DNA of 64,000 nucleotides. It comes from Arcuatula senhousia (taxonomy: Eukaryota > Mollusca > Bivalvia > Mytilida > Mytilidae). Each line of letters opens with the position of its first letter. The first letter of the stretch is position 1. The stretch spans positions 54,968,686 through 55,032,685 of the forward strand of contig OZ020306.1 in NCBI GenBank assembly GCA_963971305.1, given 5' to 3'. The translations under genes were made by a program, and so were the position numbers. Below are positions 24,201 through 39,800 of the stretch, in pieces. Under the pieces are notes generated by a model. The model saw only the letters and a program-made list of their open reading frames with translations. It did no database searches and had not been told where the DNA came from.

Positions 24201-27200
24201 AACCTTTTTTTTTAGATTTATGACCTTGAGAATCTGGTGACCTAATTCTGTGTTTTTCAAAGATTATAAAGGGAAAAGAGTTATTTACCTTATTATGAGC
24301 TGGAAACCCATCAGATTTTGTTGTATTTCTTAAATGACAAGTCATATACACTATTTTTTGAAAAACTGGGGAAAAAAACTTAGGGTCACGACCTTCTTTT
24401 GTAGATATTTGAGAAAAAATAATTTTTCCTATGCATTTCTATATAAAAATTTGTCACACATTTTCCTGCCAATTATCTCCCTTGAAAATAGATATTATCA
24501 GAAAAAGCTGAATTCCTTTTTTCATATTTATGATATAATTATTTCATTTACAAAATAAATTGAATTAAATTTTACATCTCTTTTTGCATTTTAAAACATT
24601 TTAATTGATATGCAGAATCAAATTTTGCAAGATGTCAGAAAAAAATGCTCAGTTATATACTCCCCAAATACATTAAAAGACAGGTTTTCTGTTGAAATAG
24701 GTTTCACTGTATATCTATTAAACAATCAACTTGTTTATGCGTAACTAGAGGCTCCCAGGAGCCTGAATCGCTCACCTGATCTCTTATGCCAAAGTTTGAA
24801 TAATTTCACAAACTTTCAAGAATACAAAGTTGCAAAACAATCCTTTCAGTAGTTTCAGAGAAGATTTTTGGCAATCAGTTTAAATTAATAGAAAAAAACA
24901 GTTAAAGGGCAATAACTCCTATAAGGACCATAGCAATGGCGGCCATGTTGGTTGGTCGACATGTATATAATTCACAAACTTGGTAGAGGACATCCTAAAG
25001 ATCAAGTGTATCAAGTTTCAAAGCAATCCCTTCAGTGGCTTCAGAGAAGAAGATTTTTGAAAATCAGTTAAAATTAATGGAAAAAAACAGTTAAAGGGGA
25101 ATAACTCTTAAATGGCTGATCTGACAATTTTGACCCTGAAATCATTTTTGTAGATCTGAATGAGCTTAACAATTCTGCAATGCTAATTTTTCCTCTAGCT
25201 CTAATGGTTTTCAAGTTATTGTCCAAAATGGTCAATTTTGACGATTAAAGGGCAATAACTCCTATAAGGAGTCGTTTCGCAATTTTGACTCAATGGAAAG
25301 ATTTGTAGATCTTGTAATGCTGAACATGAGTGGTTGCTTCGGATTTTCCCTATCTCTTATTCTTTTTGAGTTATTAGCCAAAAACAATGGTCTGACCCAC
25401 CTGTTCTATTTTTAGGGTTAGGTTGCGAAGCAACCAAAACCCTTATGCCGCCGGTCGTTTGGTTAGACTATGAAGGAAACTTTATAAATCCTGTGTTTTG
25501 TGGAAAAAGTTGGACCTAAAGTTTTTCAAAATATGTTTTTGTAGGCAAATATGCAAGCTTATCTATGATTGAAGTCCAGGCAAGGGTAGAAAAGCAGTTT
25601 TTTTGCTCAATTTTAGAGCTAACAATTGAGCCGAATCACCAATGGGACTTAACATATAGCAAGATAAACATTCTGCGGTAAAATAGTCCTACTATTTGTT
25701 GTTGTTGTAGTATGTACTATAGTTGTTTTACTTAGGAATTCAATCAAAGCAATCCGATTTACTTTTCTATAATAAATATGAGTTTGGCTACAAGACTTGT
25801 ATACATTTAACATGTTGAAAAAGTTGTCATGCTAGCCTTTGAAATTGGCGCCACATCGGCGGATTAATTTTTCAGGTGATCAATAAAATGTAAACAATAT
25901 GATTCTTGGATTTACTTGCGAAAATCATCCTGTTTAGAAATAATTTCTACTGGTCAGAAAATCCTTATTGACTGATGTACATTTAACATGTTTTTAAAAG
26001 TTGTCATGTTATTTTTGAAGCTAGAATGTGTCATATCGGCATTAATAATTTTCCACGTGATCAATAGAATGTAAACATTTACATGTGCCGATGTGGGCCA
26101 AGTTTATCTTTCTGAGTGATCTTGTACATCGTGTACCAAATGTTTATATGTTTAGGAATAATGTCTACAGATAAAGAAACTCTATTTATAGATAAGAAAA
26201 CAAATATTTAACAGATTGAATAAATGATTGTTTACGTTTAAATTAATTATAATTTAAACACTCCCGCAGGTGTTCATAAATGGATAATGTTAATACTTAA
26301 ACGATTAAATTGTTTTGATTACATTTATCAAATTGTATCTCCTGTCCACATGGTTCACATTTATATACATGTACATAGATCAACTTTGCATTCCAGTTCT
26401 ACTTTCACTTTACTGGCACCTGTGAGTGGTAGTGTGGGGCTGGGCTAAACAGTCATTTTCTTATCCGATGTTATACAATATTTTTTTTTCTTATCCGATG
26501 TTATACAATAATTTTAGCATAAATATTAGAGATTAAATTGTTAATTGCATTTTGAAAATAGAGGGAAGTTTTACACGTAATTTTTAGGGTTGTGTGTAAA
26601 AATCTATTGAATTTTTATACCCCCCACTCGTAAGAGAGAGGGCTATATTGCAATCACCTTGATCGTCTGTCCGTCCATCTGGTACAATATCTTGGCTTCT
26701 ACCGAAGGGATTGATTTCAAATTTGGTAGACAGCTTTTGCATGACAGGATCATACAATCTTAGTTTCTATGTCAGTATGTGATCCATTCCGGTTCTCAGA
26801 GCTGACTTGTACCTTTTTAAGGGTCAAAATAATTTTTTTTCAGATTTTTCAGCTTCCAATGAAGGGACTGATTTTTAATTTGGTACAAAGCTTAAGCATG
26901 ATGAAATGTACTTGCCTTTCCAGGTCAGTTGGTCATCTTCACATTTTCTAATGTTCGAGTGGGGGTAGGATTAGCACGACTTAGTGCAACCCCTTGTTTA
27001 TGAAAATGTGGTCCTAAAATAATGCCTTTGTAAATGCAATCATGTCCAATCATCAGCTGCATGTGTTCAGAGCGACTATCAACATTGGGCAACGGACAGG
27101 GTTCAACATGTTGTGTTCAAATTTGAAGTACTGCTGGTGTAAAAGTTAAGTCATCATTAAAATTTATTAGAAATTGTGTTGGTAAACACTGTACAATTTA

Positions 27201-30200
27201 AAATATGTAGTGAGTTTTTTTTTCGTATAAAAATCCCTCAGGTAATGCGATTTGGAAGCTCAGAATTAGTTGCCTAGGCTGTTCCGGAAATTGTAACAGG
27301 TAAATTTTTGTACATGCATTTCTGATTAAAATTATTGAATTATAAAAACTAACAAAAAATATTGCTGTCATATCATCATGCTGTTGGCAAAGTTTTTTTA
27401 TTCAGATCTATATGAAACCAGTAGCACAAATACTTTTTTGCCTTATATATATTTGTATACCAATGCACTTTAAATAGCAGTCCTGCTTTTTAATCCACAA
27501 GATATACAAGATGCTACAACCACAGCATATTGAACTCTGCAAATTTTCAGAGCATTGATATGACTTTTCATCCCTTCAAGAGGTTTTTTTTTTTAAAAAG
27601 ATAGCAAACCATGGCTGTATTTAGGGTAAATAATTTGACATTGATCTTAACTTAGATAAACTAGGTTGGAAAAGTACATGCATATCAATATGAAGTGTGG
27701 TGTTGAAAGGGAAAACACATTTCAGCTTATTTTAAGCTGTAGAACAGCAACCTAACCCTAGCAGTGCTGTGCACTTTGATTAGCAAGGGCGGCCATGTTG
27801 GTTGGTCGATGTGTATATAATTCACAAACTTGGTAGAGGACATCCTAAAGATCAAGTATACTAAGTATCAATGCAATCCCTTCAGTGGTTTCAGAGAAGA
27901 AGATTTTTGAAAATCAGTGTAAATTAATGGAAAAAAACCAGTTAAAGTGGAATAACTCTTAAACGGTTGATCTGACAATTTTGACCCTGAAATCATTTTA
28001 GTAGATCTCAATAAGCTTAACAATTCTGCAATGCTAACTTTTCCTCTAGCTCTAACGGTTTTCAAGATATAGTCCAAAAACTGCAAAAATGGTCAATTTT
28101 GACGATTAAAGGGCAATAACTCCTATAAGGAGTGGTTTCATAACTTAGACTCAATGGAGAGATTTGTAGAGCTTTTGATGCTGAACAAGGAAGGTTGCTT
28201 CAGATTTTCTTTATCTCTTATACTTTTCGAGTTGTAAGCCAAAAACAATGGTCTGACCCCCCTGTTCTATTTTTAGCAACGGCGGCCATGTTGGTTTGTC
28301 GACACGTATAAAATTCACAAACTTGGTAGAGGACATCCTAAAGATCAAGTGTATCAAGTTTCAATGCAATCCCTTCAGTGGTTTCAGAGAAGAAGATCTT
28401 TGAAGAAAAGTTAACGGACAGATGGACGGACGACGGACGCTTAACGATGACAATAGCTCACATGACCCTCGGGTCAGGTGAGCTAAAAAGTCTGATGTTT
28501 GATAATAGACTCCTTCATGGAAACTTTATCCTGAAGGTAATCAAGCATGCAGTAAAAACAGGGGGTATAATATGTGATGATTATTTATACCCTAGGGCAA
28601 ATGTTTGTAAAATTCATGGGGCAACAACTCACTTAAACCTAAAGGTATACCTAAGTTAGGATGACTGCATGGACAAATAGATCCAGGCACCCAACATGCA
28701 GAATTTGCTTATTTTCATAAGGAGGGCATAAAAATCTATCATAAAAAATCTATCTTTTCTACTCAGAAAAGTGTTTCTATAGGGGTTTTATCAGAGAATC
28801 TTATACAAATTCCTAAAGTATTAAACATGCTGAATACTAAAAATTTGGAACAAAATATTCTCTTCTTCGCTTACAAAAATATCGTGTTTTAAGATTTATA
28901 GAATATTATTCACTATTTGTTAAATCTGCAATCATGCTAATATTACAATTGTATTCCTAAATTTTCAGCAAAAGAAAATTAATAAAATATTCTTTCTAGC
29001 TATTTTTACATTATCTTTAATCTATCATGTATTCTAAATTCCCTCTTTTCAGTTAACATAGGTTATCTCCCATATGCATGAGTTATCTAACTTTACAGCA
29101 GGTATGAAATTTATTTTCTCTGGATTTATTGTTGAAATCCTATGATAAATTTGAGGGGTTCAGAAAGAAAAGGGATTTCCCAACATTTTGAGATAGTTAT
29201 GTAACTTTTTAAAACATTTCCTTTTACAAAAATACTTATTAAATAATCTGCAATAAAAATGTAAACTTTAAAAGATTTTATATAGTAAAGTTCTTGTGAA
29301 ATTTAGGGAAATCCCTAATTTCTTTCAGATCTCTCTAGATTTTTCTTTGATTTTCCATGAAAAGAACAGAGGGGCTTAAAAATTACACCTCCTGCAAAGT
29401 TAGATAACTCCTGCTTATGGGAGATAACCTATGTAAACTGAAAAGAGGGAATACAATATTTGAGTTATAGCTATTGATATCATAATTGTACTAAACCCTT
29501 AAAGAAATTATCTCCATTCTGGCTTTCATCTAGAATAAAAAGCTTCGCCGAGCGCAGCATGATACGACCGCAACATGTTGAACTCTGTACATTTTAGGCC
29601 TAATATGGATAGTCTATTGTTCTGGACACATGCAGCCCATGGTGGACTGACAAAGGTTTTTGACACATGCTTCTCTGATGGACTTTCGACCCAGGGGGTA
29701 AAAATATAAATTTTGAATGTTGTATTCTACTCTTTAATAATGTTTGGGGAAAAAATTAAAAATCGAACCAGAATTTTCTTAAAATTATGATTACAGCCCC
29801 AAAAATTTATTCTTAAATTTAGAATGGCTACCTGACAAGAATTAATTAAAATAGGACCACAAATAAAAAAGCCCCATTTGGCCCCTAATTACGTAATAAG
29901 GGGAAAAAGGGGGGGTCACAAAAATTAATTCTTAATTTGGTATTCGCTATTTGACAAGAACAAACATGCAAAAAAAAATTTCAAAATCGGACCAGAAATA
30001 AAAAAGTTACAATTATGGCCCCTTTTGGTCCCTAATAACGTAACAGTAAAAAAAGGGGACACAAAAATATATCTGCTACTTGACAAGAATAAACTTGCAA
30101 AAAAAATTATCAAAATCGGACAAGAATTAAAAAAGTTTCGCTTTCGGCCCCTTTTTGCCCCTTATTACGTAACAGGTGAAAAAGGGGTGGGGGTCGCAAA

Positions 30201-33200
30201 AATAAATTCTCAAATTTGGATTAGCTACTTGACAAAAATAAACTAGCAAAAAAAATTTCAAAATCGGACCACAAATAAAAAAGTTTAGATTTTGGCCCCA
30301 TTTGGCCCCTAATTACGTAATAGGCGAAAAAAGGGGGGGTCGCAAAAATTAATTCTTAATTTTGTATCCGCTATTTGACAAGAACAAACATGCAAAAAAA
30401 ATTTTCAAAATCGGACCACAAATAAAAAAGTTTTTATTTTGGCCCCTTTTGGCCCCTAATTACACAACGGAGAAAAAGGCGGCACAAAAATTCATCAGGT
30501 TCATTCTTTTATTGTAAGAAACATTCTTGACAAATTTCACAGCAATAGGCCAACTAGGACCAAAGTTATGGTGGAAACAAGTAAAATATTTGAATTTTTT
30601 GCCCCTTTTGGGCCCCTAATTTCGAAACAAAAAAACGGGGGACCCCCAAAATCAATCCCATTCATCCTTGTATGGTAAGGAACATTACTGTCAAATTTCA
30701 TAGCAATTGGATAACTAGAACTAAAGTTATTGTGGAAACAAACAATAAAGTAGTATTTTTGGCCCTTTTTTGGCCCCTAATTTCTAAACAAAAAATGGGG
30801 GGACCCCCAAAATCAATCCCATTCATCCTTTTATGGTAAGGAACATCATTGTAAAGTTTCATAGCAATCGGATAACTGGAACTAAAGTTATTGTGGAAAC
30901 ACTAAAAAGTTAACAGACAACGACGACAACGACGACAACGACGACGACGACAGCATCATACCATAATACGTCCGCAAATTTTTTGCGGTCGTATAAAAAG
31001 ATGTCATTAAAATATTTAAATCAATAAATGGTAGAATACATTTCTTATCAAAAGATACATGCACACATATATCTTATCAGACAGAGTTATAAGTGACCAA
31101 CCTGTATAAAGTAAATAATTGACATAAATCGTTGGGTCTTTTTACTTTTGTAAAGAGCACCTCAGACAAGTCTTGCACAGACTGAGGGCACATCTTATGA
31201 CTCTGAGACACAATTTTAAATTTTGGATCACTTTTGTTTGTATATGTATATAGTTATGTTAAAAAACTTTTAAAGTACTAAAAAAATTTAGAAGTGTATG
31301 TATTTTGAATACAATTTTTAACTCCAAGTTTATGCACAGGAACTCCAAGTCTTATATTAGAACTTCATGTTTTTGTATAGGAGGTCCAAGTTTATGTATA
31401 AGAACTAGGAAGTTTCAAGAAGCAACATTTTCTACATAGTTCTTAACACTTTTTTCTGGAATCTTAGTATTGATATAGCCTTACCATTAGCTAGCAGTTT
31501 AGGTTTGTTACTGGAATGACAACACAGATTTCTTATGATCAACAAGGACAGTTCTACTGGCCTTCCCTGACTACACTCCATAAACTCCAGCAAGAGATCA
31601 ACAGATTCTGAAAAAAAATAACAAGAATATGTCCAAAAGACATAATGCCCAATCTCCCAACATTTATTTTTTCCACAATTACTAAAGCATCAACATGGTT
31701 TCTATTAAGGCACTTGTCAGTCAGAAGATGGAATTTAACTTAACCATTCTTCTATAAGTGGTCATTCATGTGGAAAATATAGGTCAATGCCAGCATCCAA
31801 AGCATGCATTGTTCTAAGCAACACTAGGTGCCCCTACCATACCAATATAGTTGATGTGGCACATGTCAGTAAAAAGGAATGGACTTTAACCATTCTTCTA
31901 TAAGTGGTCATTCATGCTGAAAATATAGATCACAGCCAGCATCCGAAGTATACATTGTGCTTAGCATCACTAGGTGCACCTACCATAACAATATAGTAGA
32001 TGTGGCACATGTCAGTAAGTGGGAATGGACTTTAACCACTCTTCTTTAAGAGGCCATCAATGCTTAGAATATTTGTCACATCCAGCATCCGAAGCATGCA
32101 TTGTGCTAAGCATCACTAAGTGCACCTACCATACAAATTTGGTTGCTATGGCACTTGTCAGTAAGAAGAAATGGACTTTAACCATTCTTCTATAAGTGGT
32201 CAATCATGCGGAAAATATAGGTCAAAGCCAGCATCCAAAGCATGCATTGTGCTTAGCATCACTAGGTGCACTTACCATACCAATATGGTTGATGTGGCAC
32301 TTGACAGTAAGTAGGAATAGACTTTAACCATTTTTCTGTACGTGATCATTCATGCGGAAAATGTAGGTCACATCCAGCATCCAAAGCATGCAATGGGCTT
32401 ATCATCACTAAATGCACCTACCATACCAATATGATTGATGTGGCATTCATCAGTAAGTGGGAATTTGGAAATATGGGATTTGGGACGGACAGACGAACGG
32501 ACGGACGGACGAACGGACCCAAACACTATATGCCAATCTACTTTTGTAGATGGGGCATTAAAATTGTCGGCCATTGTTTCCCTGAAAATGAGACAGCATT
32601 TTGATTTAAATGAAAATTACTGTATATACATGTATAAGTATACAGGACATATATTTTGAAAAGTAATTTTAAAGTGGAAGAAGCAATATTCACTAATAAG
32701 CAAGGTTTTGGAAGATTGAAATATAATTCAGAAAACAGCATGGCAAAGACACTTAGACAGATCCAGGGGGGGAAGTATTTACTGTGTAAAATTTCAGAAA
32801 GATCTAGTCTTTGGTTTTTGAGATTCAGATTACACAAGACAGGCAACCCATAGAGCAAAGGACTGACAGACGTACAGAGTGACCAGACTAACTACCCTGC
32901 TTTCACATTCGGCAACGATAATACAAATCAACATCTCCAGTTTTGTCATCCCAGATCCGTCACATGTACATGTATGTTTATTACTATTTTCTTCAGATTC
33001 TTGTTCCTTATGACCATTAACATTTGGCTAGACATAATCTGATGAGTTATAATTTCTGTTTAAGTTGTATACCTTTAATTTTGAGAATGATCTGTTGTCC
33101 CTCTACAGAGAATGAGAGATTCAGGAGCAGTTCTAACCAACAGACTTCTAAATACTGCTGTCGCTTACTTTTCTTGGTCTTTCTGGGGTTCATGTCTGTA

Positions 33201-33816
33201 AACTCACTCAAGAAGTTACTCTGAAAAAAATACAAGGAATGTTTTACATGGTTATAGAAATCATTTGTAAATATTTTATTCTAATTCTTTATTTGTCTTC
33301 AACATGACTTTAAAGTTTACTTCATACATAAAAATATATTTATTTTTATACGCTAAATTAATTTAAAGTCAGTTTTATTTTTATGTCTGCTATGGATAAA
33401 AAGTCAGAGGATAATATGAATTCATTGGGTAAGCTATTGCTGATAAAAACAATGTTTGACACCTGAAATTTTCGTAACTGGCCTTTTGGCATAGTCTTAA
33501 AGCTCACCAAAAAGCAGTAATACTGGTGGTAAAGAAGCTATTACTGATAACATGACCAACCTTATACATAATATACAGAGTCTTTCAGACTACCACCCCA
33601 GGCCACGTTTTTTGTTGTTGTTAAGAATCCATAACTCAATAGAAGAAAATGTGATGTGGAATAAGCGTACACGACACAACCTACATTATAAAGGTAAATT
33701 TAAAATATCCACAATGAAAACCAGCCAGCAGCCTTCAATGTGACCAGTTGTCACTGCTCACTGTTTTTCAATTGGCCCCTGAATTGAAAATAATCATCAT
33801 CATCATTATGAATAAT

Positions 33817-33875
<59 letters not shown>

Positions 33876-36800
33876 ACTTACCTTGTACATAATATTCCTG
33901 CATTCTGATGACAAAGTCAGTGTAGCAAGCAGTGAGAATAACAACTTGACTTGAGGTTCCTTCAGATTTTCTTTAGAAGTCAGCTTAATGAGACAATGAA
34001 CCAGGGAGTTGGTGCTCAGCTGCTGAGTCTTAGGAGCAGGAGCAACTACTGTGGAGGATGAGCTGGAGTAGGCCAGGGAGCTGGTGGCTGAAAAAAAAAC
34101 CAACACTATGATACTGTGATAGTTTAACAGCTACATGTGTAGATAGGAATTATTTTAGTTTTTCTTGCAAAGTAGTTTGTTCAGTTTTAAGTTCGTTCAC
34201 ATTTTTTTTCAACCAAATAAATAGTAGCTTTTTAGCTTTTAAACAATACATACATAAGTGATTTGATTCACAGCAACTAAGAAAGAGGGTAAAATCTACA
34301 ATTGAAAAAGCCATCTACTTCATGTTGAAGAAAAAAACATCTATAAAAGTTTAATTTTGTGACTGTTTTATAAATCAAAAATGGTATTCTCAATTTGTTC
34401 ACATGCCCTTGATTTTAGAATACAACTTTATGACATAAGAAAAACATATGCAATGTAAGTACAAATACCGCCCATACCTGTAGGACATTTAGCTACATAT
34501 GATGCCAGTAGGGCCAGGGAGGATGATAATAGGGCGGGGTCCAATAGACACCAGGTCCATAATCTGTGTATAATGTTGTGGAGTCCACTGTAAAAACAGG
34601 CCATCTGAAAACAAAAGACCATTAACACTGTAACAGTAAATCAGACATATAATTTTCAGAATATGATAACAAGTTTTTTTTGGTATCAATCCCTTTAAGA
34701 AAATCATAATTTTGTGTTAATTTCTTTTTTAATTAAGTTGAAATCAAAATTACAACAAAGTTCAAGGCGGTAAATTTTGCTATGCTTGACACAGGTTTCC
34801 TCTATTAAAAGCTCCCCAAAGAATCGTGTTACCCAAAAGATTGAAAATGCCAAATAATGTATGAAAATAAAGAGCATAAATAGAAGATGCCAAACTGTCA
34901 AAATTATGACTAACATCAACCTAGACCTAGGTCAGACCTGGGGTAGGAAGAACATCTATATAAGCCTCATGTTCCTTTGCTTTGTTTTACTTCAATATTT
35001 ATATTGTTTGTGTCATGCATATACACTCCATATCCTTTTATTTTTCATAAAATGTATTAATAAAATAAAATGGCAGGATGTCATATTATTGTATAATGTC
35101 TAAAGCACATCTCTTTAAATCTTTTTCAAATGTTTTTAAAAAAAATATTAATTCACGATTTTTAGAATGTTAGGTTCTATAAATTCACAACCTGCTGCTT
35201 AATTCTAAACATACCTTAGCATCAAGACTTTGGAAAATGAAGTTGCGTAACAGGTCAAAGGTCAAGGTCAGCTCCTGGACATGTGACTCCTCCTTCTTCT
35301 TGTTGGCTTTGTTGACCTGAAGAGACTCAAGGTTCAATTTACCATGAGTCTGTTTTATGTGTTCTATGATGTTTTCTACCAAACCCACTGAAATGAAAAA
35401 TGTAAAAATTTGGGGTTTTTTTTCAAGAAGCTTCATCATTTTTCTTTTTTTTTAAAGACTGCAACAAGTTATTTTAGTTTCTCTATTGATTTTCTCATTT
35501 CCTGAACAATTAGTCTAATTTTTGACAGATTTTTTTAACGCAATAAAGATTCAGCAAATATTGATCTTATATTGTATTAAAAAAGTGTTTCATTTACTTT
35601 GTAGCAGACCTAACAGTACCAAACAAAGGTAGAATTAGGACTGGTGTGCCGGGCACATGCCCTCTTGTTTGACCGGAAAATTTGTTAGGAAATGTATGAA
35701 ACAAGAGGTCCCACAAAATTTTTTTTTTTACTGTGCGCCCCACGAGAGCCAAACCCTAAAATAACAGAAAACTTGATTTGTATAAACCAAACTTTTTTCA
35801 AGTCCTTTTTTATTTGTATACATTTTTTACCTGTATCAACCAAACATCTGACTATACTTAATAAACTCATCCATTCTTGAAGTGGCTTATTACATGTATA
35901 ACTGTTTTGTATGTCTTATTCTTAAGCATTGCATGATCCCCTTTTTATCCATCATGTCTATCATATCTACAACTTTTATCTTAGCCTTAGATATTTGCCT
36001 CATTAAAGTTCTTTACTTATTCTTCCAAAGGGCTGTGTTAACATAGGTTTCAATGTACATACAGACTAAAAATTAGTTATATACTGTTAACCAATATATT
36101 TTTATGACTACAATAATTCATGTTTAAGGCATAAGGCTATTTAGTGGCTATTTATTTTCTGGATTTGTCGTAAAAACAATTAAATTTCTTCTCTTAAGAT
36201 TCAATTAATGAAAATGAGTTAATTTGTGACCTGTCATTTTTACAAATTTCTGTTCCTCATGAAATCAGCAAATTTAAATCACTCGTGAAAATAAGTAGTA
36301 GTTATCTTACAGTCTAGTGCTGTTTGTTTTGCTGTATCACATATAGCCAAGAGATTCCTCAGAGCTGTCGATGCATGAAGTCTGTCAGTACTTTTATAAT
36401 CCAATGATTTCAGGATGGAATATTCATACACTTTAATTAGGGCTTTACATAGTCTACAACCAGTGGTGATATTCACTTCATCTTTGTCTTCTGTGTCTAA
36501 AAATAAACAAGGAAAATTCAAAAGTTGTTGCTTGTGATCCAAAGGTTTATGCATGCAATCTAGTTGATGAATAATTTAAATAATCTTATATGCTTTTGTG
36601 ACATCTGACTTCACAAGACTCAATGAACAGCAATGGTCACATTGAAGGCTGCAAACTGTTTTCCATTGTGGATTTTTGAAATTGTCGTTTATATTGTAGG
36701 ATGTGTCCCATATACTTATTCCACAATTCATTTTCTTCTGATTGAAATAAGTTGATTTCATGAGTTAAGAATACTTCTCATTTCCATATTCTTCTAATTT

Positions 36801-39800
36801 TCATTCCTAAATTATTTCTGTCACAAGATGCAATTTTTTTTCAAGGTAAGGCTTTTGCTAGTTTTTTGCGGTGTTGAATTAGAAAAAAAATCTCTCAATG
36901 TTTACTCCTTCAAGTAGCTAAGAAGATAAGTTTTGTACACTTCAAATTTTACTTCACAAATTCAAATCTTTTCATTACCTTTGGAAGTTTTATTGTTAAG
37001 GAGTTGTGAGATTGTCAGTGTAGATTTAGATAGCTCTGGTTGTCTCCCTTGGAGCTTGCCCTCTTCACTAAAGAGGACAGAAAGAAACTGTAGACATGAC
37101 AGGTAAAGATCCCTGGTGTGTTCCATTCTGGCATCAAGTATTCTCTGAATGTTCTCTACAATTTACAATGTAAGCCTTTGTTAGTGCTAATCATCTATCT
37201 ATCCATTTATTTCTTCTTTTAACATTGAAACTTTTGTTGTCAGTTTAGGGCTTTTCCAGGAAAAAATGTCTAAGGGGTGGGAACTCTCTTTGATTTTTAT
37301 TTCCTTGGTAGTGGGTTAACCATGTTTCTAAATGCTTCAGAGTAGTTAAACAAATTATTAAAATTCTTGTGGTGGTACCCTCAATAGGAAGGTAAGTTCC
37401 AACCCCCTGTACATTTTTTTCTGGAAAAGCCCTTCCTTCCCATGATTTTTCTTGCCCCAATTTTATTATTCTCTTTAGCAATCATATTTTTATTTTTTCA
37501 TTATTAAATATAACATATAATGTACTTGAATTTTAAGAAGAATAAGTTTGCTGTTCTTTGTGCTTAGCTCTTATTCTAATGTTTATACCAGGCATGTTAT
37601 AGTTATATGAATATTTACTCCAAAGCCAATAATGTAAATAGAGCATCAAACATCGGATTAAATCAGTGGTGCTTTATCAATCTTTGTTTTTCTTTATAAA
37701 TATTTTTTGCCACATCTATTTTCTGAGACCTAAAGTAACCAAAATTTATATAAGCAATTACTGTAACAGCACAGACATTAAGTTTCATCCTTTTTAAATG
37801 ATATTACCTGATAGTGCATCCCAGACATTTGGCACTGCTTGTGTAATGGCCTCTAAACCCGAGGCTCCCTGGACCTGCAACAGCATGGACAGGAAATGGA
37901 AAACAGAAATCCATAACTCGTGACAAGCACCTGTCACATCTGACGAACCTGAAAAAAAAGGTATTAGGAATATATGGCATTTTGTTTTTGAGATGGATTT
38001 TATCACGGCAAGTATCAGTCAAGCCAGGCAGGGCAAGCCTGATATGTAAAGCCGTGATAAAATTCACCTCAAAATGTCTTATATTTCTTTTATAGGCAAT
38101 ACCGATTTATTCATGACCAACTTCATATTTTCTAATAATTTCATTTTATGAAGAATCTATTTTAGCAAAGGCGGTGTTGGGCAATTTCATGAATGACGTT
38201 CCAATATTTTCATTGATGAATTGACACAAAAGAACATATGCCTGCGACATTAATGCATAGCAATGTAACGCGCCTCCTTAGAAGTGACCTGTTATTTTTT
38301 TTATCACAGCCAGTATGTGATACAAGTTATCTCAACCAGCAAACATCAAAGGAAAATGCCGCACAATACCGAAAAAACCGATTAGACAATTGTGTGCTGC
38401 TTACTTAATGACCAGTCAGTGCCAGCCCTTCAGAAGTGATGAAAAATTGTTGGGGCAAATGCAGTAGTGAAATGATTATCCTAAGTGAAACTTGAACATT
38501 TACTTCACTAAACATCTATAAAACATTGAAATTTAAAAATTGTTGTTGGATGTTCTCTATTTTTTTCTTCTTAATCTTGCCCTGTAAGCATTTCTAATGT
38601 GACATTCTTTTTCTGTTTTTTAAACATTTTTAAATACAAATGAAACTTGTTCAAACATATACCACATCCCATGCAAATCCCATCGTTGATATAAAAAACT
38701 GAACTGAAAAAACAGGTGCATTATAAACTCTGTCAAATTGTGAAAGTTGTAAACAAACATAGTGTATCCACTACCCAAATCATACAAGACTCCATAATGT
38801 ACTTTATATGAGTGCATAAAAGGGAATACATGTACTGATACCTTCTGATAAATCTTCATCTAAAATTGGATTGTAAAATAGGTAAAATACTCCTAAAAGT
38901 CATTCTTAAGCTTATATCATTTTAGAAAACAATATGTATCTTTCCAGTCAAATAAAAATTACAACAAAGTTTGTGACCAAAAAATTAAAATGCATAAAGG
39001 ACACATCATATCTGTAACACACTCTATCCGAATTATGTAAAACCAAAGTAAACTAGAACAGCACAGTGTATAAACCAAAACTACTTTACAGATTCTTCAA
39101 CTAAAGTATGTTTATCCTTACAAAACCATAACAAATGTTGTTGTTTTTTAAACCAGATGTACAATGATCATGACACATACTCAGTAATATGCACATCTTT
39201 ACATCATTAGAATGGTTCAAGCAATTTCTAATCAAAAGTCGTCATGGTCTAATGGTTTTTTCTTTAGCAATGTAATTCTAAATTGAAAAAGAGCAAAATT
39301 TCCAAATATCTTTGAAAACAGTGGCCATACCTGAGTATGTGATAGTCAGGAGAGACAGAGTTGACAACAGAAAGTTTTGATTGGTCAGAAGATCCTGTCT
39401 GATTGGTGTATCATAGATGACACATGACCTTAACAGGTCAAGGACACTGCCATACATCTGCAGCAGACCACAGAAAACCAGTTCATACTGGTCAGAACAA
39501 GTTTCTTCCATCTCTTTCATGTAGGCTTCCAAAAGGTTGGTGTTCACCAAACTAAAATGTTAAATTGGGAATGATAACCATTTTTGTTTATTTTAAAGTG
39601 ACATTTTGAAATAATAAAATAATAGCAATAAATTATGGTATTCAATTGCAACTTCAAATCTTGCAATTATTTAAGGTGGCTTGAGGCTTTTAAACTGAGC
39701 ATCTTTTTTCACATATTGGTATTTTCTATAAAATTGATAAACTAACTGGACATGGTAGAAAAATACTATATATCATACTATCTTTTATCGAATTGGGAGC

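Larger units (their letters stand above)
24746..28488 (+). repeat. 'AGGCTCCCAGGAGCC' element, copy 2, with nested insertion
   Basis: Same start and end words as copy 1 (AGAGGCTCCCAGGAGCCTGA and CAGGTGAGCTAAAAAG), but with a different internal unit: CAGTTAAAGGG, AATAACTCCTATAAGGA, TCAATTTTGACGATTAAAGG. The left part runs to 25414. A 2.3 kb element is inserted at 25415-27758, and the right part resumes at 27761. The 3' tract is ACGGACAGATGGACGGACG at about 28413-28436. Confidence 0.88.

Noticed and set aside
26461..26515. Repeated TTCTTATCCGATGTTATAC words
   Set aside because: A simple ~30-bp local tandem duplication with no other structure.
32368..32659. Opposing open frames with RTDERTDGRTD or VRPSVRSSVRP
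   Set aside because: Both are readings of the ACGGACGG tract.
33748..33954. Poly-histidine open frame
   Set aside because: Plus-strand reading of the (ATC)n microsatellite over rotatin exon 22, which is coded on the other strand.
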